Shown piece by piece: positions 47,583-57,499 of a DNA stretch of 64,000 bases. Position 1 is the first letter of the stretch. The number at the start of each line of letters is the position of its first letter. Below the pieces are notes generated by a model, which was not told where the DNA came from, did not search any database, and was given only the letters and a program-made list of their open reading frames with translations. Source of the stretch: Pelomyxa schiedti (taxonomy: Eukaryota > Evosea > Pelobiontida > Pelomyxidae). The DNA lies in assembly GCA_020536535.1 (NCBI GenBank), contig JAHLWZ010000851.1, positions 2,905 to 66,904 of the forward strand, read 5' to 3'. A program made the position numbers and the translations under genes.

Positions 47583-49348
47583 ATGAGCGCAGCGAAGCCG
47601 TTGTCGTCCAGTGGCGGGTTAGGGACTTCCGTTGGCGGTGTTGGCGGGATCTTTCGAGTCGTGTTAACAGGTGGGCCATGTGGTGGCAAATCAACGGCGC
47701 TTCAGAAACTGTCTTCTTTTTTGCACTCTTATGGCTTTGACGGTTTTTTACACTTCTATTTCCTTTTTTCGCCTTTTCCTAACTTTTCTACTTTATTTTG
47801 GACTCTTGTGCAGTTTATTTGGTAAGTTTTGGCATAGATGTCATTCCAAGTCAAATAAACGTTTACAGGTGCCAGAAGTTGCAACACTCTTACTCTCAGG
47901 AGGTGCCACGTTTGCTGGTTTAAACTCACAGGAGCTTATAGCTTTTCAAACTTCCATCATTTCTAGCATGATTGTATGTTTTATTGCTTCCTTCCCTTCA
48001 ACTCTAACCTCTTGTAGGCTCTTGAAGATAATTTTATGCGAATTGCTGAAAGTAGAAGACGTCCTGCTGTTATTGTGTGTGACCGTGGAACAATGGATGG
48101 TACTTTCTTTCACTTTTTTGACTCTTCACAGCTTACACTGCTTTAGCCTCTGCATATATGGATCCTGAACTATGGCAGCTTCTCTTGGATGAAAACAATT
48201 GGACAAACGCACAGCTGAGGGACAGGTACATATTCTTTAATCATTCTATATTCACTCTCATTATGGAAACAGGCGATATGACGCTGTGGTAAATCTTTCT
48301 TTTGTCTTATGTGAAATAACTGAATAAACGTGGTTTTTTTCCTCTAGATACACATGGTGACTGCTGCCTTCGGTAATTTACTCTTGATTTTTGTAATGAA
48401 GCCAATGCATTTCTTCTAGGAGCTGAAGAATTTTATACAACCGAAAATAACACTTCCCGCAGAGAGAATGTCAATGAAGCAAGAGAAGTTGATATGAAAC
48501 TACGCAATGCCTGGATGGGCCACCCTCACTTATTTATTGTTGACAATGCGTAAGTACTCTCTTTGTTTACCTTCCTTCTCACCTTGATTTAGAAAGAAAT
48601 TTGATGATAAGGTTTTCTCGCTAATATCACGGTTTACGAAAATAACCCATTCCAGGTTCACTCTGTGCTGACTGCTCTCTGTTGTACTGTTGGCCTTCCT
48701 TCTCCTGGCAGCACATTACGGCAGTTCACCCTCCCCAGCTCCCCTTCAATTCCAGATCCATTTGAAGAGTTTGTTGTTGAGATGTATTTCCTGGCAGGGA
48801 GCTCCGAGACAATGTACATACAGACAAGGTAGGGAAACTAAAGGAGTAAATAAAAATATTAAACATCAACAGGCACCAGCACAATGTTTCCAGTTACTCT
48901 GAGTGCAGAAAAAGAAAGTGTACCAAAGCGGATGGGACTGTGGAAGAAGTTATGCTTGAGCGCAGGCTCACAACGAAAGAGTACGCCACTCTCAGGACCC
49001 AGGTATTTGCAAACCGCAATTCTCCATGCACTCACAATTTGTGGGAAAAAAAGATTGATCCCGATCGTCTGCCACTCAAAAAAATTGTCAAACAGTGCTT
49101 GTACAACCAACAGTACTTATCCATTGTTGAATTGGTGAAGCCGATCCCAAACAAGTCAGCTTTCCACTATTTATGTGCCAGGTTACTAACAAGTGCACAG
49201 ATTCTATGTTGAAGTTCGCCTTCCCGTTCTCAGTCAAGGAACAGAAAAAGGACCCACAAATCCTGTCTTCCCTCTCTGGTTACCAGCATCCACAGAAATT
49301 ACAAATGACCCCTCAATTGACCCATGTGTACTCTCTAAAAGGCCATAG
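47583..49348 (+). CDS. TTD14-like P-loop ATPase/GTPase with CYTH-like C-terminal domain
   Basis: The P-loop is RVVLTGGPCGGKSTAL. Next come VPEVATLLLSGGATFAG, a FQTSI segment, RRRPAVIVCDRGTMDG and AYMDPELWQLLL, the order seen in AAA_28/TTD14 proteins. The C-terminal half (FEEFVVEMYFLAGSSET, MLERRLTTKEYATLRTQ, KKIVKQCLYNQQYLSIVEL, FYVEVRLPV) matches the CYTH-like fold of Drosophila TTD14, which binds GTP and PI3P and acts in membrane protein trafficking. About ten introns of 40-60 bases. Introns near 48300-48420 and 48550-48620 were placed by homology and may be off by a few bases. Confidence 0.8.
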
Positions 49349-49410
49349 TACACAAAAAAAAAAAAGATCCGTTTCAAAGGAATTTGGGTTCCTTACTGTA
49401 CAAGTACATA

Positions 49411-50721
49411 CTAACAATACAATGAGAGAGGCTTCTCTGGCGACAGCCTCCAGGTGGGTTTTCCACCTGATTTCACCCACTTCACCTCCACATCACCAAT
49501 TTTCAGGCTGGTGGTAACATCAAAGATGCCAAAACTCACTGCAAACGTGGTTCCAGCCTCAGGCACCGGCACCAACGGTTGGTACTGTGGCCTCTCTGTG
49601 TAAGGCACAGCTGGGACGGCAATGATTCCAGTTGCTCTACCCAATTGCGGGTTGGATTGCAGTGGGCCAAATGAAGGGAATGACATGCACGGATTCGCCA
49701 AGTCCGCGACGTGGTAAACGTAGAGGGCGGTGCCTTTGTGCACGCAGACGTGTTCTCTGCCGACTACCTCGAGGAAGCAGGGGCGGGTGAAGGTGGTGGT
49801 TTTTCCTGTGCCGAGATTGCAAATGATGTGCTGGGTCCGGGTGCAGCTGATTGTGTACACGTCAGTACCCACGCACATGCAGAGTCCCGGACATAGCCCA
49901 GGGCAATCGCAGCCACAGGCACCGTCGGGAACGTCGATGACCCTCACCACGGAGAAAAGCCGGTTGGTGAAAGTCTGTTCCATATCCACGAATATCACGC
50001 AGGGGCCTCCCGGTTTCCTGAGCGCCGGAAACACAAGGGTGTTGCTCCTACTGGGATCCTCCCCTTCGAACGTGGGACCGTGCTGCAGCCTGTGCTGCAA
50101 ATCGCGCAGCTCCAACTCTCCCCCTAGCTGGCCGCGGACGACTCTCCAGATACGCATCCCATAACTCCAGTGCAGCGCAATCCACATCGTGTTGCACACA
50201 GCAGATTCTATGCCGTCGTGGAGGGCGGGGACGGTGAGCCCCCCGGCGCCGTCGATGATGCTGTACCTGTTGGGCACTCGGTTGACGCGCTCCACGGCCA
50301 AGAACCGGTCGTGGCCCAGCGCCCCGAGGATCCGCGGCCCCCGCGGGTCGTGCGCCAGGCGGCAGCCGCTGCGCACGACCCCGCCGGACTGGGACAGCCC
50401 CAGGAAGACGTGCACGAGAGCCTCCCTGTTTGGGGGCCGCGGGACGGCCGCCCGCAGGGTGAGGCCCAGCTCGCGGCAGACCCGGCAGACCCCGCACGCC
50501 CAGAGGGAGTGGAGGGGGTCCCTGAGCACGGGTCGGGGGAGGTGCCGCACGGCGCTGCTGGCCCCGCAGCGGGGGACCAGGGCCCCTACAGCGAGGGCAA
50601 GGAACTGGGAGCGATGCACCTTGCAGTCCACGGAAAACGACGCCGCTGCTTCGTACCTCCCGCCCCAGTCCCTGAGAGACCATGCGTCGTACAACGGGCC
50701 CGTCGGCTCAGGGCCAAACAT
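49411..50721 (-). CDS. intronless 436-residue protein, GC-rich N-terminal half, unknown
   Basis: One uninterrupted frame from ATG at 50721. The N-terminus has a distinctive block (SQFLALAVGALVPRCGASSA, then VRHLPRPVLRD) that looks like an adaptor or F-box-like helix pair. The rest is beta-rich with blade-like spacing (GHDRFLAVERVN, NTLVFPALRKPGGPCVIFVD, VYTISCTRTQHII) and may be an irregular propeller. The coding sequence is very GC-rich from about 50200 to 50650 and near average after that. It was not matched to a named family from memory. Its lack of introns contrasts with its neighbours. Confidence 0.7.
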   Translation of the reverse strand: MFGPEPTGPLYDAWSLRDWGGRYEAAASFSVDCKVHRSQFLALAVGALVPRCGASSAVRHLPRPVLRDPLHSLWACGVCRVCRELGLTLRAAVPRPPNREALVHVFLGLSQSGGVVRSGCRLAHDPRGPRILGALGHDRFLAVERVNRVPNRYSIIDGAGGLTVPALHDGIESAVCNTMWIALHWSYGMRIWRVVRGQLGGELELRDLQHRLQHGPTFEGEDPSRSNTLVFPALRKPGGPCVIFVDMEQTFTNRLFSVVRVIDVPDGACGCDCPGLCPGLCMCVGTDVYTISCTRTQHIICNLGTGKTTTFTRPCFLEVVGREHVCVHKGTALYVYHVADLANPCMSFPSFGPLQSNPQLGRATGIIAVPAVPYTERPQYQPLVPVPEAGTTFAVSFGIFDVTTSLKIGDVEVKWVKSGGKPTWRLSPEKPLSLYC

Positions 50722-50781
50722 CCCGAATAAGATAAACCTGGTGGTGAACAGGTTGCGGCAGTTGTTTTTTTGTTTTGTCTC

Positions 50782-51885
50782 TTAGAAAGAAGAAAATGGG
50801 TCTTCTGTGGTGGCTGTAGTGGTAGCAGCGGGTTTTCCAGTGGCGCCGGCATTTTTGCACTCTTGGCACACTCGTTTCCCTTGTAGCATCCATCTTTTTG
50901 TTGGGAATAAAACGGTTAGTAGATACTGTGGGTAACTGTGTCGGAGGAATTGCATACTTGCATACAGCCTCGTTCCCGCACCTGGGGCATTTGGCAATAC
51001 CCTCAGCAGCACGGGTAGCCTCCGCTTTGCGGGCAGCATGGCATGCCGGGCAATATTGCTTCATGTCCACCTCAAAGAACTTGGCCGGGTCTAGAATGGA
51101 CATGCATTTTGCACAGGTGAAGCAGGTTAGGTGAACACGTTCATCGTGAAGAGTGAGGAACTCATTTTCAATGTGTTCACCACATCGGGCACAGGGTCTC
51201 TACGGTTGATATTAGATAGGACCGGTTTATGGGTAGTGTTACTTACGCGATAGCAACCAGAGCACAGAAGCCTGCGTTCACGGTTCAAATACATGTCATC
51301 AGTAGTGACAAGGGATACTCCACATTTGGAACAGTTGTAGCACTGCCAATGCCATGCCAGACCTAGTAAGGAGTCACGAAATGAATACGAATGCCAAGCA
51401 AAAGGCTTGATGTACCAGCCATTTGGGCAACATTGTCACTCTCCCCGATGGGTTGGGCACAGGAGTGGCACTTTTGGTTTGGATCTCTTTTAAGAGCATC
51501 ATTGCCACAGGGTGGGCACAGTACTGTCTGGAAAATGAGTTTAGAAAACAGGCCAACCAACAGTCAATTAAAATTTCCAAGGGCACTGTACGAAAGTACG
51601 GTGCCAAAAAAAAAAAAAAAAATAATAAATAAATAAAAAAGAAAAATACACACATTATTGAAGAGAACAAACTGTGCAGCTCCAATCAATACGTTACACT
51701 TGCTGCACAAGAAGCACTCGTGGTGCCACTTCTGCGGAAATGTTTTAGTCAATTACGCCAGTTAAAAAAAGGGGGAAAGGAGGGTGGAATGATCTCGTGG
51801 ATAACAAACAAACCTTGCCCACAGCCTCCACAAACTTCGATGTAGGAGCGATCGGTAGGTTGCACTTTCCACACGTGGCCGCCAT
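50782..51885 (-). CDS. LIM-domain protein (three LIM domains, C-terminal zinc ribbon)
   Basis: It starts at 51885 with MAATCGKCNLPIAP. LIM 1 continues as KWHHECFLCSKCNVLIG and ends in TVLCPPCG. LIM 2 is KCHSCAQPIGE, then WHWQCYNCSKCGVSL and RLLCSGCY. LIM 3 is PCARCGEHIE, then VHLTCFTCAKCMSIL and YCPACH. The last exon closes a four-Cys ribbon (KCPRCGNEAVCK, then RVCQECKNAG). LIM domains bind partner proteins, often of the actin cytoskeleton or transcription. Introns are about 45-85 bases; the final one uses donor GTATGC at about 50957. Confidence 0.88.
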
Positions 51886-52056
51886 TACGTTCGTTCGTTA
51901 CGTTTAGTTTAATTCTTGGTTTTTTTTTTTTGTTTGTTTTGTGAAATTATTGTCCACTGAAGTGTCGGTTGCAAATCTGAAAGATTTTTTTTTCTTTTCA
52001 TCCTATCAAGTCAACTTGACAGAAGGGTGCTGATTTAATTTCGTTTGCTGAGGGTG

Positions 52057-52287
52057 ATGTCGGAGCGTAGGGTGGTACAGGGAACAATTTCCTTGCTAAT
52101 GGGAGTTCCTATGAGGGGTGATGTGTTGTGTGTTTCAAGCCATGTTTGGATAGAGCGGTGGTCATACAAAAACCTAGGGAAGTTGTATCAGGATTTGGGT
52201 GGAAAGCGGGAGATTGATTACCAGTCACTGGCAAAAACGGGGTTCTCCATTTCTCTCCGGGACAATGGACAGATGTATTCAGGATAG
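52057..52287 (+). CDS. small uncharacterised protein, single exon
   Basis: A 76-codon frame from ATG at 52057, divergent from the LIM gene (171 bases between starts). The sequence looks protein-like and soluble (HVWIERWSYKNLGKLYQDL, then FSISLRDNGQMYSG). It overlaps the end of the ankyrin-SAM gene by 9 bases on the other strand. No family is recognised, and a longer spliced form is possible. Confidence 0.4.
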   Translation: MSERRVVQGTISLLMGVPMRGDVLCVSSHVWIERWSYKNLGKLYQDLGGKREIDYQSLAKTGFSISLRDNGQMYSG

Positions 52288-55272
52288 TCCGGGCGTATGA
52301 GTGGAAGACCTTACGTTTGGTTGACGTGGTGAAAAAACTGTGTTTGGGGGCAAACCTGACAGTGTTTCTAAAACGGCCTTGGCCAAATCCTTGACTTTGA
52401 ATAGCAAAGAGTTCGCGGCGGGCAACGGTACTCCAAGAGTGAGGAGGTCTTTCTCTGTAAGGTGCAGTAGGGCCCAGCCAGGAAGATCAACTTGTTCGCA
52501 GATGGAATAAGGTAATTTCTGAGATTCCAGCCATTTATGAACCACAGTAGGTGACCATGTGCAAACGAGACGGGGATTAAGGTCATTTGACAATGTTTCA
52601 GTCATTGCAACAGCAAGAGGAGGAGAAACTCGGATATAGCCTGTGTGGCGCAACAGCCAACTTGTGTGCATTAGAAGCTTGCGGTCCAGCAACTTGGTAA
52701 CGCCAAGACCATCAAGTATTTGGTCGGTAATTTTATTAAATTGAAGGCCATCGATTCCCTGTGCTTCAAAAGACTGCACATAAGCACTGAGGCCAATGTC
52801 ACGTAAAATCATGGATATTTGTTGAGTGCTAAGTGCTGGTAGCTCCCCAACTTCTTCAAAGTTGCGTACTATCTTGGTTTTGTGTACTTGTGTAGCACGC
52901 ATCAGATCTGCATTGGTCTTTAATGCTATATCTGCCTCTATCCTCATGGCCTGGCCAGCTTCGGTAATTTGAGTGCATAGATTCTCTGCAACAGACAAAG
53001 ATTTCTGACAATCAGAAAGTTTCTCCTGGTCTGAAATTAATGCTTCCTGCAGCATACTTAATATTTCCTCTTTCTCGGCTAGCTGTTTCCGAAGATCTAT
53101 TATCTGACCTCTTACTCGGTTAATACTTTCTCGTCTTTCTTCAATGTCACCAATCTGCTCATCAACCTCAGTAGCTCTCTTTTCTAGAGTAGACTGTGCG
53201 CGGTTTGAGGCTGCAGTGAGATGGTCGAGAGTTAGTAGGGCTGCCGTAGCTTTGGCTGTAGGACCAGTGCTGGTTGCATTAAGGAAAGAGTTCACAACTG
53301 GAGGCATTGTGAGCGTTGGTTGTAATATTGTTGTATCTGTGTTCAGTGTTTCAGTGAAGAAGTTCAGTGTAGTGGAGACGGCCTCAACAATTTCTTCCAT
53401 TTTGGGTAGTACAGGGAGATTGGTTGCTTGTACTGCCACCCATGGAATGTGTTGTGGTGGAGGGGAGGGAGCACTCCGGAAGAGGCTATGTATTTCTGTG
53501 TTGGTTGAGTTGCTTAAACAATCAAGTGGTGTTTTTCCGCCGATATTCTGGTTGAAATGTAAGAGCATTGAAAGCATCCTTTGAATGATACTTTGATTCT
53601 GTAGTCACTGACACGCAGTAAAATCTGGACCATTTTCGGTAGTTCCAACTTGCATGCAATATGTAGAGGAGTCTGATAATGGTAAAAACTATGTGTCACT
53701 TATTTGATACTTACGTCTCCCTACATGGAATTAGAGGATAAAAAAAAGAATTATTCACTTACAAGCTGTGCATGTCCAGGGAAAAAAAGAGGTACAACAA
53801 TTAATAAAGAAAAAATCAAATAGGTCACTTACTCCCTAAAGAGTGGTGTGAAATTGCTTGGCAACTAATGATGAACTTACGTTCTTCAAGCCAGAAAGGG
53901 AAAGGAAGAGTCCAAAAATTAAATTTGTTTTTTTAAAAAAAACAGTAAGTCCTCATTGAAGTGAGAATTACATACAATCTGGTGGAAAGTTAGAAGTTTT
54001 TATTATGTGTGGGAGTGTACCCCCTAAAAATCAATAAAGAAGGTATTATCAGATCGTACAGAAACGAGAAAAATGTCAATAAATAAAAATAATGAAGATG
54101 CTGACAGACCCTCTGAAAGATTGTGAATGAAACTTAAAGAAAACGGGACATACAATCTGAACACAATCATTGATCAAGTTGACCAATGTCAAATGAGAAC
54201 AAAAAAATAGATACAAGAAGAATTACCCGCTAGGAGAGGAAAAAAGGCATATGTTAGCATTAAAGAAATAAGAAGATGGCCTTACCATCTAAGTTGCCCA
54301 ATAGAACCGAAGCAAGGGGGAAAAAAAAAAAAAACCTATCAGTAAGAAAACACCTTAGATCATACATACAATCTTTTAAGGAAGCCACCAGAATGAAGAA
54401 ACGAATTAGTAGAAATAATAGAAATTGATATCATACTTCCTGAGGAAAAGTTAATTTAAAAAAAAAAGGAATATTTAACTTACTCCCTAATTGGTGTAGT
54501 AGAACCAATTCCTTTAATCAGAAAACATACTATAAATCATGACATTACATACATACTTGAAAAGTGAGAAAAGAAGAAAAGGAGTTGAAAGCACACAGTC
54601 TGTTTGTTACAAATGGCAGCAAGTAGGCAAGAAGTGAGAAATTTAGGTCAAAAATCGAAGAAGGTACTTACTCCCTTAAAAAAAACCTGTTAAAAGGAGA
54701 TAGATAGTGATGGCACATACAGGCTATGTGTTGGGCAGAGCAAAGAGAATAAGTTGTTTTGATAAGTTACAACAGAAAAAATTTAGTTGAGCATACTTTC
54801 TGCAGGAAAGAGAGTCAGAATACTGAAAAGACTAAAGAAGAGAATGAAATTGGCATACTATCTGAAGCAAACAGTTAAAAAACTAAAGTAAATGGGTATG
54901 GAAAGTACCTGCAGATTTGGATTTGCCCTAAACTTGAGGAGTAGTTCCACCATTTCTGGGAGATTTCGTGCTACAGCCACATGCAAATGGGTCTACTAAA
55001 ATTAAAAAACCAAAAGAGTGGTTGTTGCACAGTACCGATCCGCCCTGTAATCGCCAAAGGGAGGAGAAAGAAAAAGGTGTTATTGTGGCAAAAATAAAAT
55101 CAACCAAAAAAAAAAAAAAAGAAAAGCTAAAGCAGAAACGCACTCTCATGTAGTCATCAGGGTCGACGTTACGCAGCAACCACCCGGTGACCTCCGAAAG
55201 ATCGTTGTTCGCCACCGCATTGCACAACAAAAATCTGTTCTTTTGAAACACCGACTCTGAGATCCCGCTCAT
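52279..55272 (-). CDS. ankyrin-repeat, coiled-coil, double SAM-domain protein with an array of single-codon exons
   Basis: About 543 residues. Exons: 55272-55144; 55044-55036 (9 bases, GGS); 54992-54909 (THLHVAVARNLPEMVELLLK onward, a clear ankyrin repeat); eighteen 3-base exons and one 6-base exon (54861-53715); 53672-53592 (TPLHIACKLELPKMVQILL, next ankyrin repeat); 53547-52279. The last exon holds NIGGKTPLDCLS, a linker, a long coiled coil (about residues 230-330), SAM 1 (QQISMILRDIGLSAYVQSFE) and SAM 2 (WSPTVVHKWLESQKLPYSIC). Such proteins are scaffolds that oligomerise through SAM domains. All introns named here are phase 0. The tiny exons are inferred from sequence only. Confidence 0.85.
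53715..54861 (-). other. array of eighteen 3-base exons and one 6-base exon
   Basis: On the minus strand each unit is AG, three bases, GT. Triplets (lowest coordinate): ATA 54859, AAA 54797, CCT 54721, GGA 54672, ACT 54597, TAT 54553, GGA 54484, GAA 54437, ATT 54370, ATG 54286, CGG 54227, ATT 54154, AGG 54110, GGG 54021, ATT 53976, AAC 53881, GGA 53833, CTT 53763; then GGAGAC at 53715-53720. Intervening introns measure 41-92 bases. Donors are mostly GTAAGT or GTATGT, and most acceptors follow pyrimidine-rich tracts. The last four units spell N, G, L, GD, which complete a 33-residue ankyrin repeat just before TPLH. Alternatives are recursive splice sites or skipping of some units. Confidence 0.75.
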
Positions 55273-55442
55273 TTTCCCCCTTCTTGTATTTTCGTTTCAC
55301 TTCTCGCTCCCTACTACTCTCGTGCACACGCAGCGGTATCAGGGCCTCACCACCTCGTTGATGGTTTTTTTTGTTGTTCTTTTTTCCTCCGGGAAACACA
55401 ACAAAACAATGTTTTGCTAGGAGATTAGATTAGATTAGGGCT

Positions 55443-57344
55443 TTAGTCCTTGGAGGCTGAGGCGTGTTCAAATGTAGTCGAGCTGTTGGATTCTGCAATA
55501 ATTCTGGAGAGAGGTGATGTGGGTTTTGCCATCGTCCCCCCTGTTCCTGAGGTTGTTATGTCACTGATGAGGGCTGGGTGTTGTTGGTGTAGTGGTAGTT
55601 GGTGGTGTTCTTGCTTAGTAGAGCCAGCAGCGGCGGTGGGGCTAGACGGCAGGGGCAACTCCAGGGGCTCGCACCTGAGCAGGCTGCCGGCCGCGGCCCC
55701 CGTGGGCGCGTTGGGCGGCAGCGTCGGGCTCGCGGGCAGGTTGATGAGCGGCGGCAGGGTCACCCCGCTGTTGAAGATGAGGGACTGCGTGGTGGTGCGG
55801 GGCACCAGCGCAATCACCCCTGGGCTGTGGGCCCGCTGCGGCGGCGGGGGCGGCGGCGCCGCCGGGGTCGAAGCGGGGGGGGCCTGCTTGGTGCCGCAGC
55901 CGCCGCCCCCGCCGCCGCTGCTTTCCTCTTTGAGGGGACTGGAGTCGGGCAAGGACTTGGCGGTGGGCACGTGGATGCCGCCGGACGAAGGAGGGGGAGG
56001 CTCCATGGTCAGGCTTCCTCCCCTAATGCTCATGTTCATGGTCATGGTCATGGGGGGGAGGGCGGCGCTGTCCGGGAGCGGCAGGATTGGGGGGAATGGA
56101 GGGGAGGCTGTTGAGTTCTGCAACGGCATGAGTATCTGGGGCAAAACCGGGGAGTTGGATTGTGGGTGTATGAGCTTGGATATGGAGTTCGAAGAGACCT
56201 GCGGCGGGTTCGGCAACGGCATCGTCGGCGCCGGCGCCGGCGCTTCACTTGCAGGAGGAGCTGTGACGGCAGTAGTTTCGGGCGGGGATGCTTGCTGGCG
56301 TTTCTTGCCCCTGGGCTTCGCATCCGCCTTTTTTCTCTTCGCAGTATTTGGTTGCTGAGGGGCTGCTGCGGAACTAGCTGTCGTGTGTGATGCGGCTTGG
56401 TCGTCAACGGCCTGTGTGACATCACCCTGTGCTGCATGCTCTTCTTTGGATTCACTGCTGGTGGGCTTTCTTTTACGTGATGTAGTACTTGCAGATTTGT
56501 GAGCCCTTTCTTTCTTTTCTGGTTTTTCAGAGGGGGGAGGCTCCGCAGGTGGGTCTGGAATTTTGTCTGCAATCTCGGAAAGGAAATCAAATAAAACGTT
56601 CGTTTTCAAGCACTCTTTCCTAAAGGCATCCACAAACAAGCATTAATGATGTGTACAACATCAAATTAGCACATACAAGTGGGATGGTGCAATTGTATAG
56701 CTCTGATGACGTTGGGCTACAGCACACGCCTGCAGTACCAAATCACGTAAAAACAGTTCTACACATTTGGCTGTTGGATTTCTAGTTAGTTTGATGATAA
56801 TATAAGTTGATATTTTAATCAGAAAAAGATAATCTGAAAAATGAAAAAGCACTTACACACGAGAATCGGAGTTGCTGTGGCAAGTTTCCCAACATCTTCA
56901 TCAGATTGCATAATTCTCTTAATTCTCGTCTGCCCAAGAAAGATCAGAAAGAGAACGAAAATGAACATAAAAGTTCAATCCACTCGAGATATCTCGCTAT
57001 TATTATCGCATATCACCACGTAAAACAACATAAACAGAGCCAAAAATACACACCGACGGAAACGCCGTCACTCGCGACTTGCGGTGGTGGACCTCGTGCT
57101 CCTGGCTCGGCGTTTGTCCCATAATTGCCGGTGCCCCAGCCCCAGTAGGAGGCGGTGGCGGCTGCGTCGTTGTAGTAGTGGTGCTAGTCGTCGTGGTGGT
57201 GCTGCTCGCGACGGCAGCCGCCGTCGCCGTAGCCTCGCCCGCCGCGTCGGCTTTCGCCCCTCGCGTCCTGCGTCCCCTCGTAGCCGTAGCACCCGAGGCC
57301 GCAGCGTCGCTTTTTGCTCCACGTCCACCTCGTCCTCTTCTCAT
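55443..57344 (-). CDS. DRAP1: NC2-alpha (DRAP1) histone-fold repressor with a long Pro-rich tail
   Basis: An RGG/Ala/Thr-rich leader of about 110 residues precedes the histone fold: TRIKRIMQSDEDVGKLATAT then PILVSKCVELFLRDLVLQAC, AVAQRHQSYTIAPSHL and KECLKTNVLFDFLSEIADKI. This matches NC2-alpha (RIKKIMQ.DEE.GK, ELFLE.L, TSHLK, FDFL). With NC2-beta it binds TBP on promoter DNA and blocks TFIIA/TFIIB. Introns at about 57043-56936, 56867-56789 and 56688-56630 join in phase. The remaining about 330 residues are basic then Pro/Ser-rich, far longer than yeast Bur6 or human DRAP1. NC2-beta is not in this window. Confidence 0.87.
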
Positions 57345-57499
57345 TTTGTTTTCTGTTCGCCCGTTTTGATGTTCCTCTTAGCTTTTAAAAAAAAACAGAA
57401 AAAAAGGAAAGTTCTTTCGTTCCTTTTTGGAATTGGTTTTTGGTGGCACAAAGCTTGGAAGATGTTAGGTATCACACACTGCCGAGGAGCGGGGTCGTC

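Noticed and set aside
50048-50785. Long frames on both strands (up to about 210 codons) around the intronless gene
   Set aside because: High GC removes stop codons from all frames here. Only the 49411-50721 frame continues into ordinary-composition DNA with protein-like sequence.
54289-54369. Possible zero-length step (AG directly followed by GT, near 54335) in an 81-base intron
   Set aside because: It would split the intron into 34 and 46 bases. This cannot be excluded as a recursive splice site, but it adds no codon.
54530-54552. An extra TAT triplet between AG and GT at about 54527-54529 within the array
   Set aside because: It would leave a 23-base intron and a weak GTTTTC donor. A single 66-base intron fits better.
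53700-54930. Reading the region as a tandem DNA repeat or CRISPR-like array
   Set aside because: The spacers share no sequence, spacing varies from 41 to 92 bases, and the only constant parts are splice-site consensus around triplets.
55450-56358. 302-codon plus-strand frame opposite NC2-alpha
   Set aside because: It is a Gly/Val/Ala-rich mirror of the Pro-rich tail of NC2-alpha. The minus frame carries the histone fold and correct splices.
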